Assembly (NCBI GenBank): GCA_019135865.1
Contig: JAGVVD010000008.1
Location: 62,001 to 126,000, forward strand
Length of the DNA stretch: 64,000 nt
Direction of reading: 5' to 3'
DNA from: Elusimicrobiota bacterium
Lineage (GTDB): Bacteria > Elusimicrobiota > Elusimicrobia > Elusimicrobiales > UBA9959
Numbering within the stretch: the first letter of the stretch is position 1; each line of letters opens with the position of its first letter. Positions 7,921 through 15,604 of the stretch are shown piece by piece. A program made the translations under genes and the position numbers. Under the pieces are notes generated by a model, which saw nothing but the letters and a program-made list of their open reading frames with translations, was not told where the DNA came from and searched no databases.

Positions 7921-8907
7921 ATGGAAAAGAGCGGATTCACCGCCGTGATCCCGGTCGCCGGGGCCGGCACCAGGCTGCGCCCCCACACCTACACCTATCC
8001 CAAGGTGCTCCTGACCGTCGGGGACAAGCCGATAATAGGCCATATCCTCGACGATGTCGCGGCCGCCGGCATAAAGAAGGTCTGCATGGTCACCGGTTAC
8101 CTGGGCGACAAGATAAAGACCTACGTTTCCTCGGCGTACCCCGGCCTGCGGGTGGAGTATGTCGACCAGCCCGAGCCCAAGGGCCTGGGGCACGCCATCT
8201 GGCTGACCCGCAACAGGGTCGCGGGCCCGGTCCTGGTGATGCTGGGCGACACCATCCTCTCGGCCGACCTTTCCAAGTTCCTCGGCGGCCGCGAGGACTG
8301 CATCGCGGTCAAGGAAGTCGCCGATCCGCGCCGCTTCGGCGTGGTCGAGGTGAAGAACGGCTATATCTCGGCCATGGTGGAGAAGCCGGAGAAGCCGCGC
8401 ACCAACCTGGCCATCGTCGGGATCTATTCCTTCCGCAATTCCGCTCAGCTCTACGGCAGCCTGCAGCGGCTGGTCGATTCGGGTTCCACGACGAAGGGGG
8501 AGATACAGTTCACCGACGCGATGGCCATGATGGTCAGGAGCGGCCACCGGATAAAGCCGGTGCGCATAGAGGGCTGGTACGATTGCGGCAAGCCGGAGAC
8601 GCTGCTGGAGACGAACCGCTATATCCTGGACCGGGGCCGCTTCCGGTCAAGGGTCCCGGGCTGTCTGGTGATACCGCCGGTATATGTGGCGCCCGGGGCG
8701 AAGGTGTCGGGCTCGATAATCGGCCCGCACGTGTCCATAGGCGCCGGCTGCCGCATAGAGCGGTGCATAATCTCCGATTCGATAATCAACGAGGGGGCCC
8801 AGGTCTCGGATATCAACCTGACCGGCTCGCTCATAGGCCCGAGCGCACTGGCGGCCGGCCGCCGGGACAAACTGAACGTGGGCGAGAATTCGGAGGTCAG
8901 TTTCTAG
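7921..8907 (+). CDS. Sugar-1-phosphate nucleotidyltransferase with left-handed beta-helix tail
   Basis: NTP_transferase family enzyme, 328 residues. The N-terminal signature AGAGTRLRPHTYTYPKVLL (GxGTRLxPxTxxxPK) binds the nucleotide, GDTIL is the metal-binding Asp segment, and FGVVEVKNGYI plus EKPEKPRTNLAIVGIYSF are typical of RmlA-like glucose-1-phosphate thymidylyltransferases. Residues after about 240 carry hexapeptide-type repeats (VPGCLVIPPVYVAPGAKVSG...IGPHVSIGAGC), as in archaeal-type enzymes of this group. It probably makes an NDP-sugar for cell-surface glycans; the base and sugar cannot be fixed. SD GGAGG lies just before the ATG. Its end faces the deacetylase gene 6 bases away. Confidence 0.82.
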   Translation: MEKSGFTAVIPVAGAGTRLRPHTYTYPKVLLTVGDKPIIGHILDDVAAAGIKKVCMVTGYLGDKIKTYVSSAYPGLRVEYVDQPEPKGLGHAIWLTRNRVAGPVLVMLGDTILSADLSKFLGGREDCIAVKEVADPRRFGVVEVKNGYISAMVEKPEKPRTNLAIVGIYSFRNSAQLYGSLQRLVDSGSTTKGEIQFTDAMAMMVRSGHRIKPVRIEGWYDCGKPETLLETNRYILDRGRFRSRVPGCLVIPPVYVAPGAKVSGSIIGPHVSIGAGCRIERCIISDSIINEGAQVSDINLTGSLIGPSALAAGRRDKLNVGENSEVSF

Positions 8908-8913
8908 GGCCCG

Positions 8914-9708
8914 TCAGAACCTCGACTTGCCGCGGGTGACGTTCAGGACGAAGTCCAGCATATTGTCGTCGCCGCGCACGAGTATCCGTTTCAGTCTGAA
9001 AAGATCGTCCCCGGGCCGCGGTTTGCCCTGCTTCACGCTGACGGCGCAGGTATAGCCGGCCTTCTTCACCAGGTCCCTTATCCCGTCGTCGAAGGCGCCG
9101 CCGCCGTAAGGGTAGGCGAAGGAGGTCACGGGCGCGCCCAGGACCTCCTCGAGGCGCGCCTTGCTGCCCGCGAGTTCCTCCCGGGCCTCCCCGCCGGCGA
9201 TCCTGGCCAGGTTCCTGTGCCGCATCGTATGGGAGCCGATCTCCACGCCTTTGGCCGCCAGCGACCGCAGCTCTTCGGCCGAGAGCATTTCCGTCCCGGC
9301 TTCCCCTCCTCCCCGCCAGAAATTCTCTCCCCCGACGGCTTCGGAGACCATGAAGACGACGCAGGGAAAGCCGAACCCGGCCAGTACCGGCAGGGCTTCC
9401 GTCAGGTTGTTCCGGTAGCCGTCGTCGAAAGTTATCACTGCCGACCTTTCCGGCGGCTCCTGCCCCCGCCCGTATACCGCGGCCAGGTCGCGCAGGGTCA
9501 TGACCGCGTAACCCCGCTTCTTCAGCCAGTCCATCTGCCGCCTGAAATCGGCCGTCCTGACCCAGAGTTTGGACAGCCGGTCCCCCGGCGGCGGGTCGCC
9601 GACCTTATGGTACATGAGTATCGCCGGACCGCGCGATACCGGCCGCCACCAGTTCCACCTGGCGGAGAAAGCGGCCGCCGCGAGCAGGACCAGGACGGCC
9701 GCCGTCAC
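8914..9708 (-). CDS. Polysaccharide deacetylase family protein
   Basis: NodB-homology carbohydrate esterase (CE4-like), 264 residues, with an N-terminal hydrophobic anchor (residues 2-14) placing it in the envelope. The catalytic motifs are visible: ITFDDGYRNN (motif 1, base and metal Asp), EIGSHTMRHRNL (motif 2, metal His pair) and SFAYPYGGG (motif 3). It starts with GTG inside a GTGA overlap with the glycosyltransferase stop. Together with that gene it may modify lipopolysaccharide core or another surface glycan; the substrate is not predictable. Confidence 0.88.
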   Translation of the reverse strand: MTAAVLVLLAAAAFSARWNWWRPVSRGPAILMYHKVGDPPPGDRLSKLWVRTADFRRQMDWLKKRGYAVMTLRDLAAVYGRGQEPPERSAVITFDDGYRNNLTEALPVLAGFGFPCVVFMVSEAVGGENFWRGGGEAGTEMLSAEELRSLAAKGVEIGSHTMRHRNLARIAGGEAREELAGSKARLEEVLGAPVTSFAYPYGGGAFDDGIRDLVKKAGYTCAVSVKQGKPRPGDDLFRLKRILVRGDDNMLDFVLNVTRGKSRF

Positions 9709-10475
9709 GGGCGCGCCTTCCCGCCCGGCGCGCGCCGCCGCAGGTCCCAGAGCTTGAGGTACTTGACGGCCGTGTAGAAGGAGGCCAGGAACGCCGCGAG
9801 GAAGCCGTGCCAGCCGTCCAGGAAGCCGAGCCGCAGCACGTAGCGCGAGAGGAACTCGAAAGGGAAGCGCAGGACGTGCCAGGGCCTGAACCGTTCGCCT
9901 TTCTCCAGTTTCTGCGCCGCGATCAGAGAGGTGTACTTGTTGAACTTGTCGAAATACTCTTCGAGGCCGGAATAGGTGTGATGGTCTATGTGTCCGCGCA
10001 GGAGCCCGACCGCGCCGTCCACCGCCAGGCGTTCGTGGACCAGGCGGACGCTGTAGCCGGCGCGGTCGCGTCGGAAGAGGCGCAGATGCTTCTCGGAGGC
10101 TCCCCGGCCGAAGCGGAGGCGCTTTCCCAGGAAATGGACCCGGAACGGGATCTCGAAGCCGGCTTTGTCCCCGGGGGCCCGCAGCACGGCTTCTATCTCT
10201 TTCCCGAGTTCCGGGCTGACCACCTCGTCCGCGTCCACGTTGAGGACCCAGGTCCTCGTGGCGTTATCCAGGGCGAACTGCTTCTGTCCCCCGTAGGTAT
10301 CGAACCTGCGCTTGAGCACCCTGGCGCCGTGCCGTTCGGCTATGGCGGCCGTGGCGTCCGTGGAGAAATCGTCCACCAGGACTATCTCCCCGGCCAGGCC
10401 GAGCAGGCCCTGCAGGCAGGCGGGCAGGTCGGCCTCCTCGTTTCTGGCGATGATTGTTACGCTGAGTTCTTCCAC
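9705..10475 (-). CDS. WaaE/KdtX-like family 2 glycosyltransferase
   Basis: GT-A fold glycosyltransferase, 256 residues. The N-terminal LSVTIIARNEEADLPACL, VLVDDFSTDATAA and LNVDADEVV (the DxD-like motif) define the GT2 fold. The later FRRDRAGYSVRLVHERL and the conserved HHTYSGLEEYFDKFNKYTSLIA block are typical of the WaaE/KdtX branch that adds a hexose to the lipopolysaccharide inner core. C-terminal hydrophobic/basic segments suggest membrane association. The start is GTG at 10475 after GGAGCCGGAAG. A strong hairpin lies 16-35 bases upstream in the leader. Confidence 0.85.
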   Translation of the reverse strand: MEELSVTIIARNEEADLPACLQGLLGLAGEIVLVDDFSTDATAAIAERHGARVLKRRFDTYGGQKQFALDNATRTWVLNVDADEVVSPELGKEIEAVLRAPGDKAGFEIPFRVHFLGKRLRFGRGASEKHLRLFRRDRAGYSVRLVHERLAVDGAVGLLRGHIDHHTYSGLEEYFDKFNKYTSLIAAQKLEKGERFRPWHVLRFPFEFLSRYVLRLGFLDGWHGFLAAFLASFYTAVKYLKLWDLRRRAPGGKARP

Positions 10476-10490
10476 TTCCGGCTCCGTGTT

Positions 10491-10510
10491 CCCCGCGTAC
10501 GGACGCGGGG
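10491..10510 (-). other. Hairpin in the leader of the glycosyltransferase gene
   Basis: Two 8-base arms (CCCCGCGT and ACGCGGGG on the minus strand) enclose a 4-base loop. The hairpin ends 16 bases before the GTG start and covers the space where a promoter or leader is expected. There is no T-tract, so it is more likely a leader structure or part of a Rho-type/structured boundary than an intrinsic terminator. Confidence 0.5.
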
Positions 10511-10552
10511 CTTAGAATGTACAAAACGGCCTTTCCGCGGCCGGGACCGGTT

Positions 10553-11470
10553 TCAGTCCGCGGCCGAGGCCGAGAAAGGGAGCAGCCTCGTCCCGGCCGG
10601 CAGTCTGACTCCCGGCGCGGCGTATATCGCGCCGCGCCCCGGGGCTTTCAGCTCTCCCGGCGCGGAGAGCACCCTGAGAAGTCTCCCGGCTCCCGGCGCC
10701 CTGGGACCGGCCGGCCCCCCGTGTACGACGCGGAAGCCGCCGGCTTCCCTGCGGCATTCGCCGTCGAGGGCGACATAGCTGAACTTGCCGCTGAAGACGA
10801 TAGGGCGGGAGAGAAAAGTTTTTCTGAACGCTGCCGTAGCCGGCATATAGCGTTCCAGCACCTCGTATATCTTCCGGCCTTTTTCCATGCTCTCGGGGCA
10901 CCGGTACGAACACGGATGCCAGGGGATGATCGTCTCCCGGTCCGCCCCGCTGTTGAGTTCCGAGAAGCGGACGAAACTGCGGTGGTCGGAACGGAGGCCC
11001 AGCCGGGAGTAATAATTGGGGACATTGTTCATCCAGAAGGGAAAGAGCGCTCCCTTCGGCGAGGAATCGAGGATGTGGAAGATCAGGTCCTTGATGCGGA
11101 GGAGGCGGTCCTTCTTCCTCTTCCAGCCCAGGTAGGCCCTTACGCAGCATTCCGGGTAGCCGAGGGCTTCGCCCCATTCCCGCGACATGATATCCGAGTA
11201 CGCTTTGCCGGCCCTGCGCAGGTCCGCCGGGCGCGGGCCTATGAGCAGGTCGCTGATCCTGGCCCCGGAAATATCGCGCCTCTCCTCCAGGACCAGTTTT
11301 TTCAGTTTCAGCCCCGCGCATAATTCGTCCAGCCGGCGCATGTCCTCCGCGCTCCCGGCGCTGGTATAGACCACGCTCTTCACCCCGGCGACGAGGGCGG
11401 CGAGGTCGTTGAACTGCAGTCCCAGGCAGCGCGGCCTGGAAAGATCGTCGGAAAGATACCGCGATATCAT
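10553..11470 (-). CDS. DUF483-like protein of unknown function
   Basis: A 305-residue soluble protein. Two blocks stand out: EALGYPECCVRAYL (about residues 100-113) and IIPWHPCSYRCPESMEKGRKI (about 187-207). They resemble the conserved GYPxCCVxxF and HxPCSxxCxxS segments that I recall from DUF483 proteins, with paired Cys residues that could bind metal. The C-terminal 60 residues are Pro/Gly/Arg-rich and look poorly conserved. It starts in an ATGA overlap with the aminotransferase stop, so it is translated in the same operon. The function is unknown. The family call is from memory of motifs and needs a profile search. Confidence 0.55.
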   Translation of the reverse strand: MISRYLSDDLSRPRCLGLQFNDLAALVAGVKSVVYTSAGSAEDMRRLDELCAGLKLKKLVLEERRDISGARISDLLIGPRPADLRRAGKAYSDIMSREWGEALGYPECCVRAYLGWKRKKDRLLRIKDLIFHILDSSPKGALFPFWMNNVPNYYSRLGLRSDHRSFVRFSELNSGADRETIIPWHPCSYRCPESMEKGRKIYEVLERYMPATAAFRKTFLSRPIVFSGKFSYVALDGECRREAGGFRVVHGGPAGPRAPGAGRLLRVLSAPGELKAPGRGAIYAAPGVRLPAGTRLLPFSASAAD

Positions 11471-12657
11471 CGTTTTGACCGTAGCTCCTTCCCGGGCCAG
11501 CGCAGTTCCCGTACGCGGCGCAGGGCTTCGTAGAGGAGGGGCTCGGGTTCGGTCAGCGAGAAACGCACGTACCCCTCGCCGCAGCTGCCGAAGCCGGAGC
11601 CCGGCGCGGCCAGCACCGCGGCCTTTTCCAGCATAAGGCGGACCGAATCGAGGGAGCTCATGTCCGCCGGCGGCCGGGCCCAGACGAAGCAGCTGCCGCC
11701 GGGCCTCCTGAACCGCCAGCCCGCCTTTTCCAGGCCCGAGCAGAACCTCTCCGCCCTGGCCGCGAACCTGGCGCGCACCGGAGGCGTTATGCGCTCATGA
11801 TGGTCCAGGCCCCAGGCCGCCGCGTTCTGCACGGCGTTGAAGGGGCCCGAGTCTATGTTCTCCTTGAGGGCGTTGAGCGCCCGCACCAGTTCGCCGTTGC
11901 CGACGACCCAGCCTATGCGCCAGCCGGCCATGCAGTAGGTCTTGGAGACGGAGTAGAACTCCACGGCCACGTCGCGCGCGCCGGGGACCTGCAGTATGCT
12001 GGGGGCGGGCTCGCCGAAATAGACGTCGCAGTAGGCCGCGTCCTGGGCTATGATCACCGAGTTCTTTTTCGCCCAGCGGACCAGGTCCCTGTAAAAATCC
12101 AGGGTGGCTCCCGCGCCGGTGGGGTTGTTCGGGTAGTTGAGGAAGAAGAGCTTCGCCCTCGACGCGACGCCGCCGGGGATCTTCCCCAGGTCCGGCAGGA
12201 AGCCGTTCTTCTCCTCCAGCGGCACGTCGTGCACGCGGCCGCCGGCCAGGACCACGCCGGTGCGGTAGGTCGGGTAGGTGGGGTCCGGTATCAGGCAGAG
12301 ATCGCCCGGGTCCAGGACGGCCAGCGGCAGATGGGCTATGCCCTCCTTGGAACCGATAAGTATCGACACCTCGTCCGAAGGATGGAAGGAGAGACCGTGG
12401 CGGCGCTTATGCCAGGCGGCCACGGCCTTGCGCAGGGTTTCATTGCCCTTGGTATTGGGGTAGCGGTGGTTGGCGGCCTTCTTCACCTCGGCGGCGGCCC
12501 TGGCCACGATCCCGCGGTCGGTGGGGATGTCCGGATCGCCGACGGCCAGGCTGATTATGTCCCTGCCCTTGGCCCGTTCCGCGGCGGCCTGGCGGTAGAG
12601 TTCCTCGAAAAGGAACGGCCTGAACTGCCTGAAATTCCGGCTGAACTTTATTTTCAT
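11467..12657 (-). CDS. Class I/II aminotransferase, DapL-like (LL-diaminopimelate aminotransferase family)
   Basis: PLP-dependent fold-type I aminotransferase, 396 residues. The PLP lysine is in SVSKTYCMAGWRIGW, the substrate-carboxylate Arg in the C-terminal YVRFSL, and the classic FFLNYPNNPTGAGATLDFY and DAAYCDVYF segments are present. The N-terminal LAVGDPDIPT with HRYPNTKGNETLRKAVAAW fits the DapL/AspC-alpha group. A DapL role would convert tetrahydrodipicolinate to LL-diaminopimelate for lysine and peptidoglycan, but other amino-donor roles are equally possible. The ATG lies 9 bases from a large inverted-repeat element, so its promoter is in or beyond that element. Confidence 0.8.
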   Translation of the reverse strand: MKIKFSRNFRQFRPFLFEELYRQAAAERAKGRDIISLAVGDPDIPTDRGIVARAAAEVKKAANHRYPNTKGNETLRKAVAAWHKRRHGLSFHPSDEVSILIGSKEGIAHLPLAVLDPGDLCLIPDPTYPTYRTGVVLAGGRVHDVPLEEKNGFLPDLGKIPGGVASRAKLFFLNYPNNPTGAGATLDFYRDLVRWAKKNSVIIAQDAAYCDVYFGEPAPSILQVPGARDVAVEFYSVSKTYCMAGWRIGWVVGNGELVRALNALKENIDSGPFNAVQNAAAWGLDHHERITPPVRARFAARAERFCSGLEKAGWRFRRPGGSCFVWARPPADMSSLDSVRLMLEKAAVLAAPGSGFGSCGEGYVRFSLTEPEPLLYEALRRVRELRWPGKELRSKR

Positions 12658-12665
12658 AGTGTTTA

Positions 12666-12781
12666 GGGGACGTTGTTGACTTGTTGAGTTGTTGACTTAT
12701 TCAAGTCGCTCCGTATCCCCGTGGTCGTACGGTCCTTCTCTGCGATAAAACGCAACAACTCAACAAGTCAACAACGTCCCC
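12666..12781. repeat. Intergenic element with 29-bp perfect inverted arms (REPIN/MITE-like)
   Basis: The arms at 12666-12694 and 12753-12781 are exact reverse complements over 29 bases and enclose 58 bases. Each arm begins with GGGGACGTTGTTGAC and contains the 9-mer GTTGTTGAC twice (12672-12680 and 12688-12696). A nested small hairpin GACTT-ATTC-AAGTC lies just inside the left arm. The element is AT-richer than its surroundings and fills the gap between the CDF gene end and the aminotransferase start. The GGGGACGTTGTT core recurs once at 19634-19645. The shape fits a REPIN or small non-autonomous element; no transposase gene is in the window. Confidence 0.8.
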
Positions 12782-12791
12782 GGTCCCGGTC

Positions 12792-13763
12792 TTAACAACA
12801 GGTGTCGCAGGAGGAATCCTTGCGCAGTTCGCTCTCCACCTGGAACACGGAATGCCTTATGCCGAATTTTTCCGACGCCAGGCAGGAGGCCTCTTTGAGG
12901 GCGGGCTGCTGCCTGGCCGGGTCCCTGACTATCAGGTGCGCGGTCAGGGCGTTGAAGCCGGACGAGAGGCTCCAGGCGTGCAGCTCGTGCACGCCGTCGA
13001 CGCCCTCTATCCCCAGGAGCGCCTGTTCCACCGCGTCCATCGACAGGCCCCGCGGCGCGCCTTCCATGAGTATGTGGAAAGCCTCCATGAGCAGGCGCGT
13101 GGAGCTGAAGAGGATGAGCGCGATTATGAGCAGGGAGACGATGGTATCGGCGGTGTACCAGCCGGTGAAATAGATGACCGCGCCGGCGACGATGGCGGCG
13201 ACGGAGCCGGCCAGGTCGCTGAGCACGTGCAGGAAGGCGCCGCGTATATTGATGTTCTCGGCGCTGTGGCGGTGGAGTATCCAGGCGCAGGCCAGGTTGG
13301 CCAGCAGGCCGGCGGCGGCTATCGCCAGCATCGGGACCGAGAGGACGGGGACGGGGTCGTGGAAGCGTTCCCAGACCTCGCGCAGCATGAAGCCGCAGAG
13401 CAGCCATAGCAGGAGGGCGTTGCCCAGCGCGGCGACCACTTCGGCGCGGCGGTAGCCGTAGGTGCGCTTCGAATCGGGCTTCAGGGCGGCCAGCCGCGAG
13501 GCGATGAAGCTCATGCCCAGCGCCGCGGCGTCGGTCAGCATGTGCATGGCGTCGCTGAGCAGCGCCATGCTGCCGGTCAGGAGCCCGCCGACGGCTTCCA
13601 GGACCATGAAGCCCGAGGTTATGAAAAAAGCCCAGGTTATCGCAGTCCGGTGGGCGCCGGCGGCGTGACGATGGGAGCGCCCGGCGCTGCCGTGGTCGTG
13701 CCCGTGGCCGCCGCCATGGTCGTGGCCGCAGGAATGGCCGGCGTGATCGTGGTGATGCCCCAT
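12792..13763 (-). CDS. Cation diffusion facilitator (CzcD/ZnT-type metal exporter)
   Basis: CDF transporter, 323 residues, exporting Zn2+/Co2+/Cd2+-type ions by proton exchange. The N-terminus is a His-rich tail (about 15 His in the first 37 residues). Six hydrophobic helices follow, with the metal-site signature SMALLSDAMHMLTDAAAL in helix 2 and HVLSDLAGS in helix 5 (HxxxD), then a C-terminal cytoplasmic domain (ALLGIEGVDGVHELHAWSL). Unusually, it ends in a Cys-rich tail SSCDTCC, another possible metal-sensing site. It begins 4 bases after the dctM stop and is the last gene of the TRAP operon. Confidence 0.92.
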   Translation of the reverse strand: MGHHHDHAGHSCGHDHGGGHGHDHGSAGRSHRHAAGAHRTAITWAFFITSGFMVLEAVGGLLTGSMALLSDAMHMLTDAAALGMSFIASRLAALKPDSKRTYGYRRAEVVAALGNALLLWLLCGFMLREVWERFHDPVPVLSVPMLAIAAAGLLANLACAWILHRHSAENINIRGAFLHVLSDLAGSVAAIVAGAVIYFTGWYTADTIVSLLIIALILFSSTRLLMEAFHILMEGAPRGLSMDAVEQALLGIEGVDGVHELHAWSLSSGFNALTAHLIVRDPARQQPALKEASCLASEKFGIRHSVFQVESELRKDSSCDTCC

Positions 13764-13767
13764 GTCC

Positions 13768-15027
13768 CTAGTGTATCCCTGTCATGCTCAGTCCCGGGAA
13801 ATAAGTGACCAGGGCCAGTACGGCCAGCAGGAGCAGCAGGAAAGGCACTACCGCCCCGTAGAGTTCCGGCAGTTTCCGGTTGAAGCGGGAACTCGAGAGG
13901 AAAAGGTTGAGCCCCAGCGGCGGCAGCATATAGCCTATCTCGAGGTTCAGGATGAAGATCACGCCGAGGTGCACCGGGTCCACGCCGTACTGCAGCGCCA
14001 CCGGCACTATGATGGGCACGACGATGATTATCGCCGAGAAGATCTCTATCATGTTGATGACGAGCAGGAAAACGTTGAGCAGCACCAGGAAGAGGAACTT
14101 GCTCTGGACGAAAGAGTGCATCCAGGCGAAGATGGCGTCGGGGATCTGCGCGTCGATGAGGTAGTTGGTCAGGCCGAGGGCGGTGCCGAGCACTATGAAT
14201 ATGGACCCGACCAGGATCATGCTCTTGACCGCTATCTTGGTGATGTCGCGCCTCAGGCAGAGGTCCTTGTAGACGAAGACCTCCACCATCACGACGTAGA
14301 AGGACATGATGGAGGCCGCCTCGCCGGCCGTGAACACGCCCTTGTAGATGCCGCCGATTATCAGGAAGGGCAGCGGTATCTCCCAGGCCGCCGCGCGCGC
14401 TGCCGCGAGGATCTTGCCCGGCTCGAAGGTCAGCTTCTGCACGCCCGAGCGGCGGGCCACGAAATACGCGTATACCGACAGGACCAGCAGGAGGAAAAGC
14501 CCGGGCGGCAGGGCGGCCTTGAAAAGCAGGTCCAGGTTGAGCTTGCCGACTATGGCGTAGAGGATTATCGGCAGGCTGGGGGGAAAGAGCAGGCCGAGGC
14601 TGCCTGTGGTGGTAAGCAGGCCCAGGGTGAACTTCTCGGGATACCCCTGCTTCCTGAGCATCGGGTAGAGAAGCCCTCCCAGCGCTATTATCGTGACGCC
14701 GGAGGCTCCCGTGAAGGCGGTGAAGACGGCCGTCGCGAAGAGCGCCACTATGGCCAGGCCGCCGGGCAGGAAGCCGAACAGCGCTTCGGCCAGGGCCAGC
14801 AGTCTGCGCGGCGCGCCGCTCTCGGCCAGCACATAGCCCGCGAAGGTGAAAAGCGGGATGGCGATGAGGGCGGGCAGCGAGGCGAGCCTGAGCATCTCGA
14901 CGATGACGGCGGAGGAATCCACGCCTTCCGCGCCGAAGAGGTATATCGCTCCCCCGCCGATGAGCGTGAAGACCGGCGCGCCCAGGAAGGCGAGCAGGAG
15001 TATGCCCAGGGCGATCAGTATCCCCAT
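13768..15027 (-). CDS. dctM: TRAP transporter large permease subunit
   Basis: DctM-type 12-helix permease of a tripartite ATP-independent periplasmic transporter, 419 residues from the ATG that shares its A with the dctQ stop (TGATG). Family marks include IALPLF-type ALIAIPLFTFAGYVL, TAFTGASGVTIIALGGLLYPML, TTGSLGLLFPPSLPIILYA (the PPS motif) and VVPIIVPVALQYGVDPVHLGVIF. It drives Na+- or H+-coupled uptake with DctQ. The TatT protein in the operon points to the TPAT subclass, whose ligands are unknown here. Confidence 0.95.
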   Translation of the reverse strand: MGILIALGILLLAFLGAPVFTLIGGGAIYLFGAEGVDSSAVIVEMLRLASLPALIAIPLFTFAGYVLAESGAPRRLLALAEALFGFLPGGLAIVALFATAVFTAFTGASGVTIIALGGLLYPMLRKQGYPEKFTLGLLTTTGSLGLLFPPSLPIILYAIVGKLNLDLLFKAALPPGLFLLLVLSVYAYFVARRSGVQKLTFEPGKILAAARAAAWEIPLPFLIIGGIYKGVFTAGEAASIMSFYVVMVEVFVYKDLCLRRDITKIAVKSMILVGSIFIVLGTALGLTNYLIDAQIPDAIFAWMHSFVQSKFLFLVLLNVFLLVINMIEIFSAIIIVVPIIVPVALQYGVDPVHLGVIFILNLEIGYMLPPLGLNLFLSSSRFNRKLPELYGAVVPFLLLLLAVLALVTYFPGLSMTGIH

Positions 15028-15530
15028 CAGAACCGGAACTCCTCTCCGGGATCCACCGCCCGGAACAGGTTCATGACGGTGTGGAAGATGATCAGGATGA
15101 AGACGGCGGGGATTATCATGTGGGCCCAGCCGGACGGCACGGCGAGATGACCGACGTAGAAGGAAGTGGAGGCCGAGGCGAAATCGTCCCTCACGAACTT
15201 GAAGGCCGCCCAGAACAGCAGGCCCGAGACCGCCACGGTGAAGGCGCCGGCGAAGATGGCCAGGCCGCGGCGGGCTTTCTCCGGCGCGAACTTGACCAGG
15301 GCCTCCAGCGCGAACTGGCGGGAATAGCGGGAGGCCAGGGCGGCGCCGAGGAGGCCGGACCAGAGCACCATGTGCCGCAATACCGGGTCCAGCCAGACGA
15401 TACCGGAATGAAAGAAGACCCTCAGCAGCACCTGCAGGAACGAGAGGGAGATCATCAGCGCGACGAAGAGGATGATAAGGGCCTTTTCGCCCTTGACGGT
15501 CCATTCCTCGAAGCGGAACAGGGAACGCAT
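15027..15530 (-). CDS. dctQ: TRAP transporter small permease subunit
   Basis: DctQ-type four-helix subunit, 167 residues from the ATG at 15530 (an upstream in-frame start would add 12 residues that overlap the intergenic hairpin side). The motif VLLRVFFHSGIVWLDPVLRHMVLWSGLLGAA contains the family's WxxExxRxxxxW-like segment, here with Asp for Glu. The C-terminal helix VPSGWAHMIIPAVFILII is also typical. The stop overlaps the dctM start by one base. Confidence 0.92.
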   Translation of the reverse strand: MRSLFRFEEWTVKGEKALIILFVALMISLSFLQVLLRVFFHSGIVWLDPVLRHMVLWSGLLGAALASRYSRQFALEALVKFAPEKARRGLAIFAGAFTVAVSGLLFWAAFKFVRDDFASASTSFYVGHLAVPSGWAHMIIPAVFILIIFHTVMNLFRAVDPGEEFRF

Positions 15531-15550
15531 GATGTTATTATCCAATAATG

Positions 15551-15596
15551 GCGCCGGCCCCCGCAACCCCCGGAAAGGGGCGGCGGGGGCCGGCGC
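15551..15596. other. Long intercistronic hairpin between dctP and dctQ
   Basis: Arms of 14 bases (15551-15564 and 15583-15596) are exact reverse complements, with a second inner CCCC/GGGG pairing around GGAAA. It lies in the 74-base gap after dctP on the transcribed (minus) strand and has no T-run. Such structures often stabilise the upstream mRNA and lower read-through, which would favour more binding protein than permease. Confidence 0.75.
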
Positions 15597-15604
15597 GGGG
15601 CGTT

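Noticed and set aside
12666-12781. Possible CRISPR-like repeat
   Set aside because: Only two arms in inverted orientation and no spacer series, so it is a palindromic element, not an array.
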